Below are positions 25,798-35,096 of a DNA stretch of 64,000 nt, piece by piece; position 1 is the stretch's first letter; each line of letters starts with the position of its first letter. The notes below the pieces were generated by a model. The model saw nothing but the letters and a program-made list of their open reading frames with translations, made no database searches and had not been told where the DNA came from. A program made the translations under genes and the position numbers. The DNA comes from Achromobacter seleniivolatilans (lineage in GTDB: Bacteria; Pseudomonadota; Gammaproteobacteria; Burkholderiales; Burkholderiaceae_B), in NCBI RefSeq assembly GCF_030864005.1, contig NZ_CP132976.1, forward strand, positions 1,860,001 through 1,924,000, read 5' to 3'.

Positions 25798-28350
25798 CTA
25801 GAACGTGCCGCGCAGCGTCAGGTAGTAGCTTCGCGGTTCACCATAAAAGTTTCCGCTGGCGCTGGTGCCCACGCCGGAGTAATAGTGCTTGTCGAACAGG
25901 TTATTGACGTTCAATGCCACCGACCACTGCGGGTTGATGCGGTAGTCCACGCGGGCGCCCCATACGGCGTAACCGGCCTGCGAGAACTTGAAGGGCACGT
26001 CTTCGCCATCCCACTGCCCGGTCGCTGCGTTGTAGGCTGTTGCCGTTCCGCGGACAAACGTCGCGCTTTGCGCCGTCACGCCGCCGCCCAGCGACCACGC
26101 GTTCAAGCCGTCGGGCAGCCGATACGTACTCCACAGCTTGATCATGTGCCTGGGCGTAATGGTGCTGAACGACTCCTTGGCCTGCTTATCGGCATTGTGG
26201 TTGTACGTGTAACCCGCCGACAGTTGCCACCCTGGCGCCACCTCGCCCGCCAGTTCGGCCTCGAAGCCTTCGCTGACGATCTTGCCCTGGTTGATGTAGC
26301 AGCAGTTGAACGCGCCCCACGAACGCGGATAGCGCGGGTCTTCCGCTGCGGCGCCCGTTTGTTCGATGCGGTAAACGGCAAAGGTGGCATTGGCGCGCCC
26401 GCCAAACACCTCGCCCTTCAAGCCCAGCTCATAGTTCTTGGCTTTTACCGCATCCAACGGCGTGCCGGGTTCCGGCCCCTTGCGCTGCATGTACTGCGGC
26501 TTGAAGGTCTCGGCGTAGCTGGCGTAGACGGTCCAGTCTTCCAGCACGTCGTAAGTCAGGCCAACATACGGGGTAAAGACGTCCGACTCTTTAAGATGCC
26601 GCAGACCAGAGCGGTAGCCGCTGCCGTTGGTTTCCCAGGAATCGCTTTTGTACGAGTAGTTGGAGTAGCGGCCGCCAGCAATCAGGTGGGTAGCTTCCGT
26701 CAGACTGAACCGGGCCATGCCGTAGAAGGCTCGCTTTTCAGTGGTGTAGTAGCTGTCTTTAAGCGGCGTCGCCTCAAGGTCGGCCGCCGGCCACACGGGA
26801 TTGAAGACATTGACCGGCTCGCCTTGATAGCCGTAGTACTGCGATGAATCCGCCTTGCCGCGCTGGTAATCCGCGCCAAGCATGAACGTATGCCGCAAGC
26901 CAAACGCATCCACTGCGCCTTTCACGTTCACATCCAACGCCAGCCGGTTCATGTCGTTGACTTCGGGGAAGGTGTACAGATAGTTGCCCTGCCCCGAGAT
27001 GGGATCGACGCCGCCATAGCCGTAGGCGCCAGAGTGGTCACGGCGCATGGTGGAATACAAGGCATTGGCGTTGACTGACCACTTGTCATTGAAGCGGTGT
27101 TCCAGTTTGGCGTAGACCTCGCGGGTACTGTCATGCGTATAGGCCCAGGGCGGAATCAGCGCGGTCTTGCGCGACAGGCCCAGGTCGGCGCCGTTGCTGT
27201 AGCGCGGCAACCCTGCGAAATCGGGAATGCCGTCACCATCCTGATAACTGGCGCCCAGCGTCAACAAGGTCTGCGGCGTCAGGTCGAACTCCAACGATCC
27301 ATAGACCAGGCGCGTGCGCATCTTGGCCGTGTCGTAGAAATAGTCGCGGTCCTGATAGGCCACGCCCGCGCGGCCGCGCAGCGTAGCGCTGGCATTGAGC
27401 GCGCCAGTGATGTCGCCTTCGACGCGGTAATTGTTCCAACTGCCGATGGAACTTGAAAAACTGCCTTGCGTCTCGGCCTTGGCACGTTTGCGCACCAGAT
27501 TGACCGTGCCGCCTGGGTCGCCAGTGCTGGAAAACAAACCATCCACGCCGCGCAAGAATTCAACATGGTCGTACTGCGCCATGTCGATCTGGCTGATGGA
27601 GCCGAACCCGTTCATCGCGGACTCCATCGGCGCACCGCCATCGATCTGCACATTGCTGACAGCGAAACCGCGCGAATAGAAGTTGGTGTCGTTGCCCAGC
27701 GAAGAACCTGCGCTGTTGCCAGCACGTTGCAGCGTTAATCCAGTCGTTTTGTCCAGCACGTCGGACAGCGTCGTCAGGTTTTGGTCTTCAATGCGCTGCC
27801 GCGTGATCACCGTGACCGAGTGCGGGACTTCGCGCAACTCCTGCCCCTTGGCCAGCGACACACGGCTGGCAGCGTACGATCCCGACCCTTCCGTGGACGA
27901 ATCGCCATATCCCGACACGGTCACGGGAGCCAGTTGTGTCACGCCCCCCTGTTCACGCGCCGCGCGGCGCAGGCTGTATTCGCCGCTGGTATCGCGTATG
28001 GCTTCCAGGCCCGTTCCCGCCAGCAGCGCCGATAACGCTGCGCTGGCGCCGTATTCACCCTTGAGACCCGCGCTGCGCAGCCCTGCGGTCAATTCGCCAT
28101 TGACCGCGATCTGCACGCCGGACTGCGCGCCGTAGCGGCTTAGCGCCTGATCCAGACTGCTGGCCGGAATGTCATACCGGATCATCCCGTTGGCGACGGT
28201 GGCGGCTTGGGCGCGCACGTCGGGTCCCCACGCTGCCAGGCCCACCGCTGGCAGCAACAAGGCATAGGCCAGCGGCGTCAGACGGGCAAGGCGCGGCGCC
28301 GGGCGGCGCTTGGATGAAGTGTGAGATGTCTGCGGGGAGGCAGGCGCCAT
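25798..28350 (-). CDS. TonB-dependent siderophore receptor with signalling (STN) domain
   Basis: This 850-residue outer-membrane receptor uses the ATG at 28350, with AAGGA 8 nt upstream; the frame is open another 83 codons into the promoter. A signal peptide (LTPLAYALLLPAVGLAAWG) is followed by a secretin/TonB N-terminal signalling domain (about residues 50-125, IPASSLDQALSRYGAQSG). The plug follows (VPHSVTVITRQRIEDQNLTT, FLRGVDGLFSSTGDPGG) and then the beta-barrel ending in YLTLRGTF with a C-terminal Phe. This is the FpvA/FoxA-like ferric-siderophore class. It is third in a FecI-FecR-receptor set and should signal siderophore binding to FecR. The siderophore is not predictable. Confidence 0.92.
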   Translation of the reverse strand: MAPASPQTSHTSSKRRPAPRLARLTPLAYALLLPAVGLAAWGPDVRAQAATVANGMIRYDIPASSLDQALSRYGAQSGVQIAVNGELTAGLRSAGLKGEYGASAALSALLAGTGLEAIRDTSGEYSLRRAAREQGGVTQLAPVTVSGYGDSSTEGSGSYAASRVSLAKGQELREVPHSVTVITRQRIEDQNLTTLSDVLDKTTGLTLQRAGNSAGSSLGNDTNFYSRGFAVSNVQIDGGAPMESAMNGFGSISQIDMAQYDHVEFLRGVDGLFSSTGDPGGTVNLVRKRAKAETQGSFSSSIGSWNNYRVEGDITGALNASATLRGRAGVAYQDRDYFYDTAKMRTRLVYGSLEFDLTPQTLLTLGASYQDGDGIPDFAGLPRYSNGADLGLSRKTALIPPWAYTHDSTREVYAKLEHRFNDKWSVNANALYSTMRRDHSGAYGYGGVDPISGQGNYLYTFPEVNDMNRLALDVNVKGAVDAFGLRHTFMLGADYQRGKADSSQYYGYQGEPVNVFNPVWPAADLEATPLKDSYYTTEKRAFYGMARFSLTEATHLIAGGRYSNYSYKSDSWETNGSGYRSGLRHLKESDVFTPYVGLTYDVLEDWTVYASYAETFKPQYMQRKGPEPGTPLDAVKAKNYELGLKGEVFGGRANATFAVYRIEQTGAAAEDPRYPRSWGAFNCCYINQGKIVSEGFEAELAGEVAPGWQLSAGYTYNHNADKQAKESFSTITPRHMIKLWSTYRLPDGLNAWSLGGGVTAQSATFVRGTATAYNAATGQWDGEDVPFKFSQAGYAVWGARVDYRINPQWSVALNVNNLFDKHYYSGVGTSASGNFYGEPRSYYLTLRGTF

Positions 28351-28495
28351 GGATAGGATTCCTTTGCTGTAGCTTGTGGTTGGAGCGAAGCCCAGCACGG
28401 GACCCACATCATGTTTGTCTCGACTTGCTTCGACTCCTAAGCCGGACAAGTTTGAGAAAACTGCCAAGTATTTTGTAACAGCACGCCGTACGCCA

Positions 28496-29536
28496 TCAAC
28501 GCGCGGCGATCGTGACCCAATAGCGCGTGTACCGATGCACGCGCAGCGGCAAACGCCGCTCCAGGGATTCCAGAATGCGGTCCGTGGGGTCCGGACCATT
28601 CAACGGCCACGCGCCCGTAATGATCAGATTGCCGACTTCGGGCGCGCAGCGCAGCCGCCCTGGCCGGTAACGCGCCAGGTTCTCGACAAAATCCGCCAGG
28701 CGCATGCCGGCGGCGGTCAGGCTGCCGCCCGCCCAGGATTGACGGTTTTCATCCAACGCCACCACGGGTTCGATACGCAAACGGCTAAAGCGCGTCTGCT
28801 CGCCTGCACGCAAGACCATCATGGCGCCCGCCGCCGCATCCGCATTGCGCACCTGAACCTGACCTTCGTGGACCGCCACGCTGGTCACGTCATAGTCGCC
28901 GCCCGCGGACGGGCCGCGCCAGACTGCATAGCGGGTGCCGATGGGCTGCAAGGTTCCCTCGCGTGTACCCACCACGAACGGCCGCCCCGCCCTGTCAGGC
29001 GCGGTCGTCACCATGACCTCGCCTTGCAGCAGCACGATGCGCCGCTCGCCACCCGAGTACTGGACGTTCACCGCAGTAGCGGTGTTCAGCTGCAAACGCG
29101 TACCGTCGGCCAGCGTCACGTCGCGCAACTCGCCTGACGACGTACTCAAGTCAGCGGTGAGCGTGCCGAATTGCGTGCGCAACATGGCCTGCTCTTGCAC
29201 GCCGTACCAGCCAAGGCCGCCCGCGCCCGCCCAGACCAGCGCCTTCAATGCGCGGCGACGATGCGACAGGCTGCTGGCCCGGGCCAGCGTGCTTCGGGCC
29301 GCCAAGGAGTCGATGCGGGCGGCGCCGCGGCTGACCGTTGCATTCAAGGATTGCAGCCGCTGCCAGGCGCGGTCGTGATCAGGATGCGCCTGCCGCCAGC
29401 GCGCACAGGCCGCCTCGTCTGCAGCGGTATGTACACCAGAGGCCAGCCGCACGTACCAGCCAACGGCCTGTTCGACGATCGCTTCGGCCACCGCGCCATC
29501 GGCTGCCGCACGGCCAGACGCGACGCCTTCAGACAT
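28496..29536 (-). CDS. FecR-type anti-sigma/transmembrane signal protein
   Basis: This 346-residue protein has an N-terminal DUF4880 domain (IVEQAVGWYVRLASG, WRQAHPDHDRAWQRLQ), a single membrane segment near residues 95-112 preceded by RRRALKAL (twin-arginine-like), and a periplasmic FecR domain (LADGTRLQLNTATAVNVQYS, LLQGEVMVTTAPD). It relays the receptor signal and holds or activates the sigma factor. It overlaps the sigma gene by 8 bp and ends 146 bp before the receptor start. The RR-x-x-L-K-like sequence at the membrane segment fits the Tat-dependent insertion reported for FecR proteins. Confidence 0.92.
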   Translation of the reverse strand: MSEGVASGRAAADGAVAEAIVEQAVGWYVRLASGVHTAADEAACARWRQAHPDHDRAWQRLQSLNATVSRGAARIDSLAARSTLARASSLSHRRRALKALVWAGAGGLGWYGVQEQAMLRTQFGTLTADLSTSSGELRDVTLADGTRLQLNTATAVNVQYSGGERRIVLLQGEVMVTTAPDRAGRPFVVGTREGTLQPIGTRYAVWRGPSAGGDYDVTSVAVHEGQVQVRNADAAAGAMMVLRAGEQTRFSRLRIEPVVALDENRQSWAGGSLTAAGMRLADFVENLARYRPGRLRCAPEVGNLIITGAWPLNGPDPTDRILESLERRLPLRVHRYTRYWVTIAAR

Positions 29537-30038
29537 ACAGCGCCTTATAGCAATGCGTCACGGCCAGCGTCATCGCTTTCTGGACGCGATTGACACTGAC
29601 ACCCAACTGTTCAGAAATTTTCGGATAGCTCAGGCCATCCAGTTGCGACAGCAGAAAGCACTCGCGGACCATCGCCGGCAGCCCGTCCAGCAGGCGAGCG
29701 ATTTGCTCCAGGGTTTCCAGAATGATGGCTCGCTCTTCCAGCGAAGGCTCCACCAGTTCCGGCCGGTTTGCCAGGACTTCAAGCCAGGCTTTTTCCAGTG
29801 CGCGGCGGCGCCAGTGGTCATTGACCAGGCCGCCTGCAATCACCGTCAAGTAGGCCCGTGGCGATTGCAGCCCCTCGCTCAAGCCGCGGCGCAGCACACG
29901 CAAAAAGGTGTCATGCGCCAGATCCGCGGCCTCGAAAGAGTCGCCCAGTTTGCGGCTCAACCACGTTTGCAGCCAACCATGATGGTCGGCGTACAACGTC
30001 GCCACGCTTTGCGGACGGCTCTCTTCGGGAACAATCAT
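29529..30038 (-). CDS. FecI-type ECF sigma factor
   Basis: This 169-residue sigma factor contains region 2 (VATLYADHHGWLQTWLSRKL, DLAHDTFLRVL) and region 4 (LLSQLDGLSYPKISEQLGVS, VNRVQKAM). It belongs to the iron-starvation FecI/PvdS group and should transcribe the TonB receptor gene when FecR is triggered. A Fur-box-like dyad lies at 30101-30115, about 63 bp upstream of the ATG, so expression is probably iron-repressed. Confidence 0.93.
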   Translation of the reverse strand: MIVPEESRPQSVATLYADHHGWLQTWLSRKLGDSFEAADLAHDTFLRVLRRGLSEGLQSPRAYLTVIAGGLVNDHWRRRALEKAWLEVLANRPELVEPSLEERAIILETLEQIARLLDGLPAMVRECFLLSQLDGLSYPKISEQLGVSVNRVQKAMTLAVTHCYKALYV

Positions 30039-30100
30039 GATGGGTTTCGGGCGGCGGCGCGACGAGGGAAACAGACGGCGGCATCTTACTGCTAATGGGA

Positions 30101-30115
30101 ATTGTTATCAACAAT
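30101..30115 (-). promoter_or_regulatory. Fur-box-like dyad upstream of FecI gene
   Basis: ATTGTT (30101-30106), ATC, AACAAT (30110-30115) is a perfect 15-bp dyad set in AT-rich sequence resembling the Fur hexamer array. It lies just upstream of the sigma factor, where Fur sites are normally found for such genes. Confidence 0.55.
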
Positions 30116-30158
30116 AAGCCCGCCGCCCAAGCGTCTTGTCGCGCCCGCGCCACCACCC

Positions 30159-32366
30159 CTAGCCCGCCGCGATCAGCCTGATATCTGCACTGCCATCACG
30201 TTGCAGCTGTTCGACCAGGCCCAGCTCCCAATCCAGATATTCCCTGAAACCCTGATCGCGTGCCGACAGATCGTCAAACAGATATGGGCTGATGCTTTGA
30301 TCGTCATCGCCCGTCAGCACGCCGGCCGAACCCGTGGCCAGGTCCAGGCCCTGCGTCTTCCAGGCGCGAGTGCCGCCCAGCAGGTATTGAACCGCGCGCT
30401 TGCCGCGCCACGCCAACTCTGCCGCCACCACGCTGGCCAGCACGCCATCGGACGACGTCAGCACAATGGCGCGGTGATCGTCTGGCGACAAGAACTCGGC
30501 CAGACGGTCGGGCGCCGAAAAGCGCGCGCCGGGCACGTGACCGCGCTCATAGGCAATACGGGATTCCACGTCAAACACGATGGCTTCGCCTCCATCCAGC
30601 ACGGCGCGCAATGCCTGCGCGTGCACCCCCGCCGCATCCGGGCGATGGCGCAGCACACGGCGCGGTTCAGCGCCACTTTGCAACGCGGCAAGCGCGGGCG
30701 GCTGATAAAGATAGACTTCAACCGCGCCCAACTGCGCGAGCCACGCCCCGGTTGTCAGCGCCCGCACCCCATCCCAATCGGCCAGCACCACGCGAGCGCG
30801 GCGCGTCGCCAGGTATTCATCCGTGGCTTGCACCAGCTGGCCGCCGGGCGCCCAACGCCAGCCTTCAAGGTGGCCGGTTTCATATTCTTCACGCGTGCGC
30901 ACATCAAACTTGTAGAGCGTGCGCGTGCCCTGCTCTGCCTCAAACGACTGAAGCGTCGCCGCGTCGATATAGCCAATACCCGCGCGCTGCGCAACATCGC
31001 GGGCCTGCTCGCGCGCGGCGGAAAGCGAGGCCGCGCCGGGTTCAGGCAACGCGGCATGGCGGCCATAGGCCAACTCACGGCCCGACAGCAACCATTCCAT
31101 GGTGCCGTTACGCAGCGAGGCGACGCGGTTTGGGATACCGGCATCAATCAGTGTCTGCGCGCCGACAATGCTGCGCGTGCGGCCGGCACAGTTCACCACC
31201 ACAAAGGTCTTGGGATCGGGCGCCAGTTCGCGGATGCGATAGACCAGTTCCGCACCGGGCAGGCTGTGCGAAAAAGGCAGAGTGAAATTGTGGAATTCCT
31301 CTGGCGTGCGGCTGTCCACCACCACGATGTCGTCGCCGCGAGCGACGCGCTCGTGCAGTTCATCCACATCGATCCAGGGCGTGTGTTTTTCGTGCTCGAT
31401 GACTTCGCCAAACGCTTTGCTGGGCACATTGGTGCCGGAGAACAGCTCGCGGCCCTCTCGTTCCCAGCCATCGGTGCCGCCCGCCAGCACCGAGATATCC
31501 GTCCAGCCCAGACGCGTCAGCTTGGCGGCAGCCTGATGCGCCTGAGTTTCGTCGTCGTCCACCAGCACAATACGGGTGTTGCGGCGTGGCACCAGGCGGT
31601 CCGCCAGCAGTTCCAGCCGCCACAGCGGCGCGGGCACCGCGTTCAACAAATGACGGCGGGCATAGCGGCCGGCCTCGCGCACATCCAGCACGGCGACCTC
31701 TGCATCACCACGCAACTCGTCCTGCAATTGCTGCGCGGTCAAGCGCGCATGATAGATCGCGGCAGGCGGAGAAAACGTGCGGTACGTGCCGCCTGCCGTG
31801 CTTTCAAACACCACGCGGCCATGCAGACGGTCCAGCGCCAAACCATAAAAGTGCAGATGCGCGCCAGGCTGATCGCCCACCAGCTCGATGGTGTGGACGT
31901 CGCCCGGGCCTAACACAATTGAGTTGCCCGGCCCCACGTCCACGCGGCGAACGTGGGTCAGTACATCGCGCAGCGGATCGGCGCTGGATGCGCGCGTATA
32001 GACTTCGTTGCGTTCGTCACCCGCCACACCCGCAATGATGGCCCAGGTGGTGTGGTCATGCGGCGGTTGCGCCTTGCCCGGTTCGCCCAAGGACAGATAC
32101 AGCGCATAACCGCCATCGATGTCTTCGGCCAGCCGGTAGATGGAAGTGGGACGGCCCGGCACCACGGAAAAGGCGTCTGCGGGAAAAAGCTCGCGGCGCT
32201 GGCCCAACCCCTCCAGCAGTTGTGCCACCTGTTGCAATTGTTCCAGGGTGGCGTGCGCGGCGTCAGGCGCCAGCTGACGGGCCTGTGCAATGAAAGCGCT
32301 GACCGCTTCAGCGCGTTCGGTGTGTGTAGAGCGGGCCGTAGCGGCCGGCTGGGTAGATGTGCTCAT
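30159..32366 (-). CDS. Cysteine-dioxygenase-like cupin fused to four rhodanese domains
   Basis: This 735-residue cytosolic protein has five domains. Residues 1-200 are a thiol-dioxygenase-type cupin with metal ligands His103, His105 (PPHDHTTW) and His172 (HLHFYG). Rhodanese-like domains follow at about 208-310, 328-432, 465-565 and 585-675. Only the second keeps the catalytic Cys (Cys393, VVNCAGRTRS). The first has Asp near residue 270 (LVDDDE), the third Asp530 (LADWDG) and the fourth Ser638 (LTSSDG). The cupin is related to the stand-alone cupin at 35093-35722. The enzyme could oxidise a thiol or persulfide and pass sulfane sulfur through the single active rhodanese; this resembles ETHE1-rhodanese persulfide fusions in logic, not in fold. 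It follows the CysB-like gene by 107 bp. Confidence 0.85.
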   Translation of the reverse strand: MSTSTQPAATARSTHTERAEAVSAFIAQARQLAPDAAHATLEQLQQVAQLLEGLGQRRELFPADAFSVVPGRPTSIYRLAEDIDGGYALYLSLGEPGKAQPPHDHTTWAIIAGVAGDERNEVYTRASSADPLRDVLTHVRRVDVGPGNSIVLGPGDVHTIELVGDQPGAHLHFYGLALDRLHGRVVFESTAGGTYRTFSPPAAIYHARLTAQQLQDELRGDAEVAVLDVREAGRYARRHLLNAVPAPLWRLELLADRLVPRRNTRIVLVDDDETQAHQAAAKLTRLGWTDISVLAGGTDGWEREGRELFSGTNVPSKAFGEVIEHEKHTPWIDVDELHERVARGDDIVVVDSRTPEEFHNFTLPFSHSLPGAELVYRIRELAPDPKTFVVVNCAGRTRSIVGAQTLIDAGIPNRVASLRNGTMEWLLSGRELAYGRHAALPEPGAASLSAAREQARDVAQRAGIGYIDAATLQSFEAEQGTRTLYKFDVRTREEYETGHLEGWRWAPGGQLVQATDEYLATRRARVVLADWDGVRALTTGAWLAQLGAVEVYLYQPPALAALQSGAEPRRVLRHRPDAAGVHAQALRAVLDGGEAIVFDVESRIAYERGHVPGARFSAPDRLAEFLSPDDHRAIVLTSSDGVLASVVAAELAWRGKRAVQYLLGGTRAWKTQGLDLATGSAGVLTGDDDQSISPYLFDDLSARDQGFREYLDWELGLVEQLQRDGSADIRLIAAG

Positions 32367-32472
32367 AAGATGACCCGGACTTCCTAGGATGAAGAGAAGG
32401 TCAGCCTACGTCCGCCTGCCCCAACCGGACAACGTAGAAATGTGACTATGGATATGCGGCGCCTACCAAACG

Positions 32473-33402
32473 CTAGGCTTCGCCCTTGAGCTCGCGTTCT
32501 ACGACTTCACGCGTCAGGGTCGGCACAAACATCTCGACAAAATGGAAAGCGTAGCCTCGCAGCCACGCGCCGCGCCGGATGGCCAACCGCGTCAGGTTGA
32601 TCTCGAAAAGATGGCGCGCATCAATGGCGCACAGGCGCGTATCGCGCTCTGCATCCCAGGCCACCGCCGCCACAATACCCACGCCCAATTCCAATTCCAC
32701 ATAGGTCTTGATCACGTCCGCATCCATGGCGGTCATGACGATATCGGGCGTAATGCCGGCACGTGCGAAGGCTTCGTCGATGTGCGCCCGCCCTGTGTAG
32801 CCGTGCCCATACGTAATGATGGGGTAGCGCGACAACTGCGACAGGCTGACGCCGTCATGCTGACGTTCAAGAGGATGACCGCGAGGCACGATGATGCTGT
32901 GGCTCCAGCGGTAGCACGGCAGATTCACCAGGCCCGGGTAGTCCGCCACGGCTTCGGTCGCAACGCCGATATCGGCCTCGCCTTCCAGCAGCATTTCCGA
33001 TACCTGCTTGGGCGAACCTTGGTGCAGATGCAACACCACATCGGGATAGCGCTGACGAAACTCCTTGATGACGGGCGGCAGCGCGTAGCGCGCTTGCGAG
33101 TGCGTGGCCGCAATCGACAGCACTCCGCTGCGGCTATCGGCGTATTCCGCGCCCGCATGACGAATGTTGTCGGCGCATTGCAGAATCTGTTCAACCAAGG
33201 GCAGAATCAGTTCGCCCGGCGGCGTCAGGCCGATCAGGCGTTTGCCCGAGCGCACGAATATATCTACCCCAACCTCTTCTTCAAGTTCGCGGATCTGGCG
33301 GCTGACGCCGGGCTGCGACGTGTGCAGGCTTTCGGACACATCGGTCAGGTTGAAATCCTGGCGCACGGCTTCACGCACGGATCTGAGTTGTTGGAAGTTC
33401 AT
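32473..33402 (-). CDS. CysB/Cbl-like LysR regulator of sulfur genes
   Basis: This 309-residue protein has an opening nearly diagnostic for CysB/Cbl: MNFQQLRSVREAVRQDFNLT and LHTSQPGVSRQIRELEEE. The effector domain includes IAATHSQARYALPPVIKEF, the CysB inducer-binding Thr/Gln segment. Such regulators activate assimilation of sulfate, sulfonates or thiols during sulfur limitation, with O-acetylserine, N-acetylserine or APS as ligands. It lies within the sulfur gene block, 7 bp after the VOC gene and upstream of the cupin-rhodanese gene. It is the probable local regulator of the block; whether it is the genome's main CysB cannot be decided here. Confidence 0.9.
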   Translation of the reverse strand: MNFQQLRSVREAVRQDFNLTDVSESLHTSQPGVSRQIRELEEEVGVDIFVRSGKRLIGLTPPGELILPLVEQILQCADNIRHAGAEYADSRSGVLSIAATHSQARYALPPVIKEFRQRYPDVVLHLHQGSPKQVSEMLLEGEADIGVATEAVADYPGLVNLPCYRWSHSIIVPRGHPLERQHDGVSLSQLSRYPIITYGHGYTGRAHIDEAFARAGITPDIVMTAMDADVIKTYVELELGVGIVAAVAWDAERDTRLCAIDARHLFEINLTRLAIRRGAWLRGYAFHFVEMFVPTLTREVVERELKGEA

Positions 33403-33408
33403 CGCGCC

Positions 33409-33759
33409 TCAGCCCAGTATGGCCAATTGATTGCCAGAGGGATCTTTCACATACATAACGCGCGGTACGGCGTCGGGTAAGGAACAGACCGGGTGATGGC
33501 CGGCCAGACGCAAGCGCGCCAGGATCTCGTCATAAGCGTGGGTTTTGATGGCCAGATAATCGGGTTTGACGGCCCGGCTGACTTCGGTCACGGGCGACAG
33601 CGACAAGGTGGCGCCACCCAGCGCATAAAGCAGGCGCTGGTCATCGGCGCTGTCCATTTCGTCCAGACCGATGACGCGCTGATAGAACTCGCGGACGGCA
33701 TCGAGCCGGCGCGACAAGAAGGGAAGCTGTACCGAGTCAATCGAGAGAATAGAAGACAT
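33409..33759 (-). CDS. VOC (glyoxalase/dioxygenase-fold) protein
   Basis: This 116-residue protein starts at MSSILSIDSVQLPFLSRRLD; the frame is open 17 codons upstream. Two beta-alpha-beta-beta-beta units are indicated by AVREFYQRVIGLDEM, YALGGATLSLSP and MYVKDPSGNQLAIL, the last carrying the typical metal-ligand strand. Members include glyoxalases, ring-cleavage enzymes and binding proteins; the role here is unknown. It lies between the C-S lyase gene (122-bp gap) and the CysB-like gene (6-bp gap), so it shares the sulfur transcript or begins a new one. Confidence 0.8.
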   Translation of the reverse strand: MSSILSIDSVQLPFLSRRLDAVREFYQRVIGLDEMDSADDQRLLYALGGATLSLSPVTEVSRAVKPDYLAIKTHAYDEILARLRLAGHHPVCSLPDAVPRVMYVKDPSGNQLAILG

Positions 33760-33881
33760 GTCCTGCTTCCAGCCGTGAAACAGGACAAATTCTAGTACCC
33801 GAAGGTACAACCGGACAAAGAGGTTGTAATTGCTTCTACATAGCCAGAAACCCTAAAGAAATTGGCTTATTTGCATATACC

Positions 33882-35096
33882 TCAAGCGCTGCGGCGCAAT
33901 GCGTCGCGTGTCGCGGTGAAGGCGCGTTCCAGGTCATCGATCAAATCCAGGGGGCTTTCCAACCCGATATGCAGCCGCACGACGGACTGTTTGTTTGTGC
34001 CATCTTGCCAATGGCTGTGCTCGGCCAGCCGCGCGGGCGCGGCTTCCAGCGCCAGGCTTTCATAGCCGCCCCACGATGCGCCTATCGAGAAGTAGCGCAG
34101 CGCATCGATGAAGCGCGCGGCGGCGGCAGCGTCAGGATGCTGGAACGCAAAAGACACCAGGCCGCTTGCGCCGCTGAAGTCGCGCTGCCACAACGCATGG
34201 CCGGGATCTTGTTCCAGCGCCGGGTAAAAGACACGCGCCACATCGTCATGCCGCGACAAATACTGCGCCACGGCCAACGCATTTTCTTGATGACGCGCCA
34301 AGCGCACGTCCAGCGTGCGCAGCCCGCGCAGCGTGAGATAGGCATCATCCGCGCCGACCGACAAGCCTAGCGCGTCGTACGTGACGCCAATCTTCTTCGC
34401 CAATTCAGCGCTGTCCACGGTGACGACGCCCATCATCACGTCGGAGTGCCCCGCCAGATACTTGGTCGCGGCCTGGATCGAAATATGCGCGCCCAGCGCC
34501 AACGGCTGGTAATACAGGCCGCCGCTCCAGGTGTTGTCAGCCGCCACCAGCACGCCGTGGCGGCGCGCGACTGCAGCAAGCGCGGGCAGGTCCAGCACTT
34601 CGTACAGCAAGGAGCTGGGCGATTCCAGATAGAGCAGCCGCGTGTTCGGGCGGATCAACGGTTCCAGATCGTCTTTCGTGGCTGAAAAGTATTCAACCTC
34701 GATGCCGTAGCGCTGTAGCAGCGCCTGATCCACCCGGCGCACCGGGGAATACACGCTGTCTGCCACCAGCGCGTGCTCGCCCGGCGCCAAGGTGGCCAGC
34801 AGCACCAGCACAATCGCCGACAGGCCCGACGGCGCCAGCACTGTGCGATAGCCGCCTTCCAGCGATGCCACGGTTTCTTCCAACGCCTGATGCGTATCCA
34901 GGCCATGACGGCCATACGTCGCCACCCTGCCCCCGGCCGCACGCTGCTGATTCAGCGCGGCGTGAGCCGCCGTATCGGCAAAGCGCACCGTGCTGGTACG
35001 CACGACAGGCACGTTGACGGGGCCGGACCCGTCTTTCAGCTCGGGTGATCCGGCATGCACCAGCCGGGTTTGAACACGGGCGAGGTCGAGGCTCAT
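33882..35096 (-). CDS. metC: Cystathionine beta-lyase-type PLP C-S lyase
   Basis: This 404-residue Cys/Met-metabolism PLP enzyme has the PLP Lys in AATKYLAGHSDVMMG and the phosphate/ring contacts in YGRHGLDTHQALEE, LAPSGLSAIVLV and ADNTWSGGLY. In this family ATKY-x-x-GHSD marks MetC-type beta-lyases, which release a thiol, pyruvate and ammonia from cystathionine or other S-substituted cysteines. It overlaps the cupin gene by 4 bp and lies in an operon with an amino-acid ABC importer, so the natural substrate may be an imported thioether amino acid instead of cystathionine. The symbol denotes the family. Confidence 0.85.
   Translation of the reverse strand: MSLDLARVQTRLVHAGSPELKDGSGPVNVPVVRTSTVRFADTAAHAALNQQRAAGGRVATYGRHGLDTHQALEETVASLEGGYRTVLAPSGLSAIVLVLLATLAPGEHALVADSVYSPVRRVDQALLQRYGIEVEYFSATKDDLEPLIRPNTRLLYLESPSSLLYEVLDLPALAAVARRHGVLVAADNTWSGGLYYQPLALGAHISIQAATKYLAGHSDVMMGVVTVDSAELAKKIGVTYDALGLSVGADDAYLTLRGLRTLDVRLARHQENALAVAQYLSRHDDVARVFYPALEQDPGHALWQRDFSGASGLVSFAFQHPDAAAAARFIDALRYFSIGASWGGYESLALEAAPARLAEHSHWQDGTNKQSVVRLHIGLESPLDLIDDLERAFTATRDALRRSA

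Noticed and set aside
28351..28599. 83-codon extension of the first TonB receptor
   Set aside because: It lies across the promoter and into fecR; the signal peptide begins at the ATG at 28350 with AAGGA upstream.
30102..31913. 603-codon plus-strand frame opposite the cupin-rhodanese gene
   Set aside because: Composition is Arg/Gln/His-rich with no recognisable domain; the reverse frame has five readable domains.
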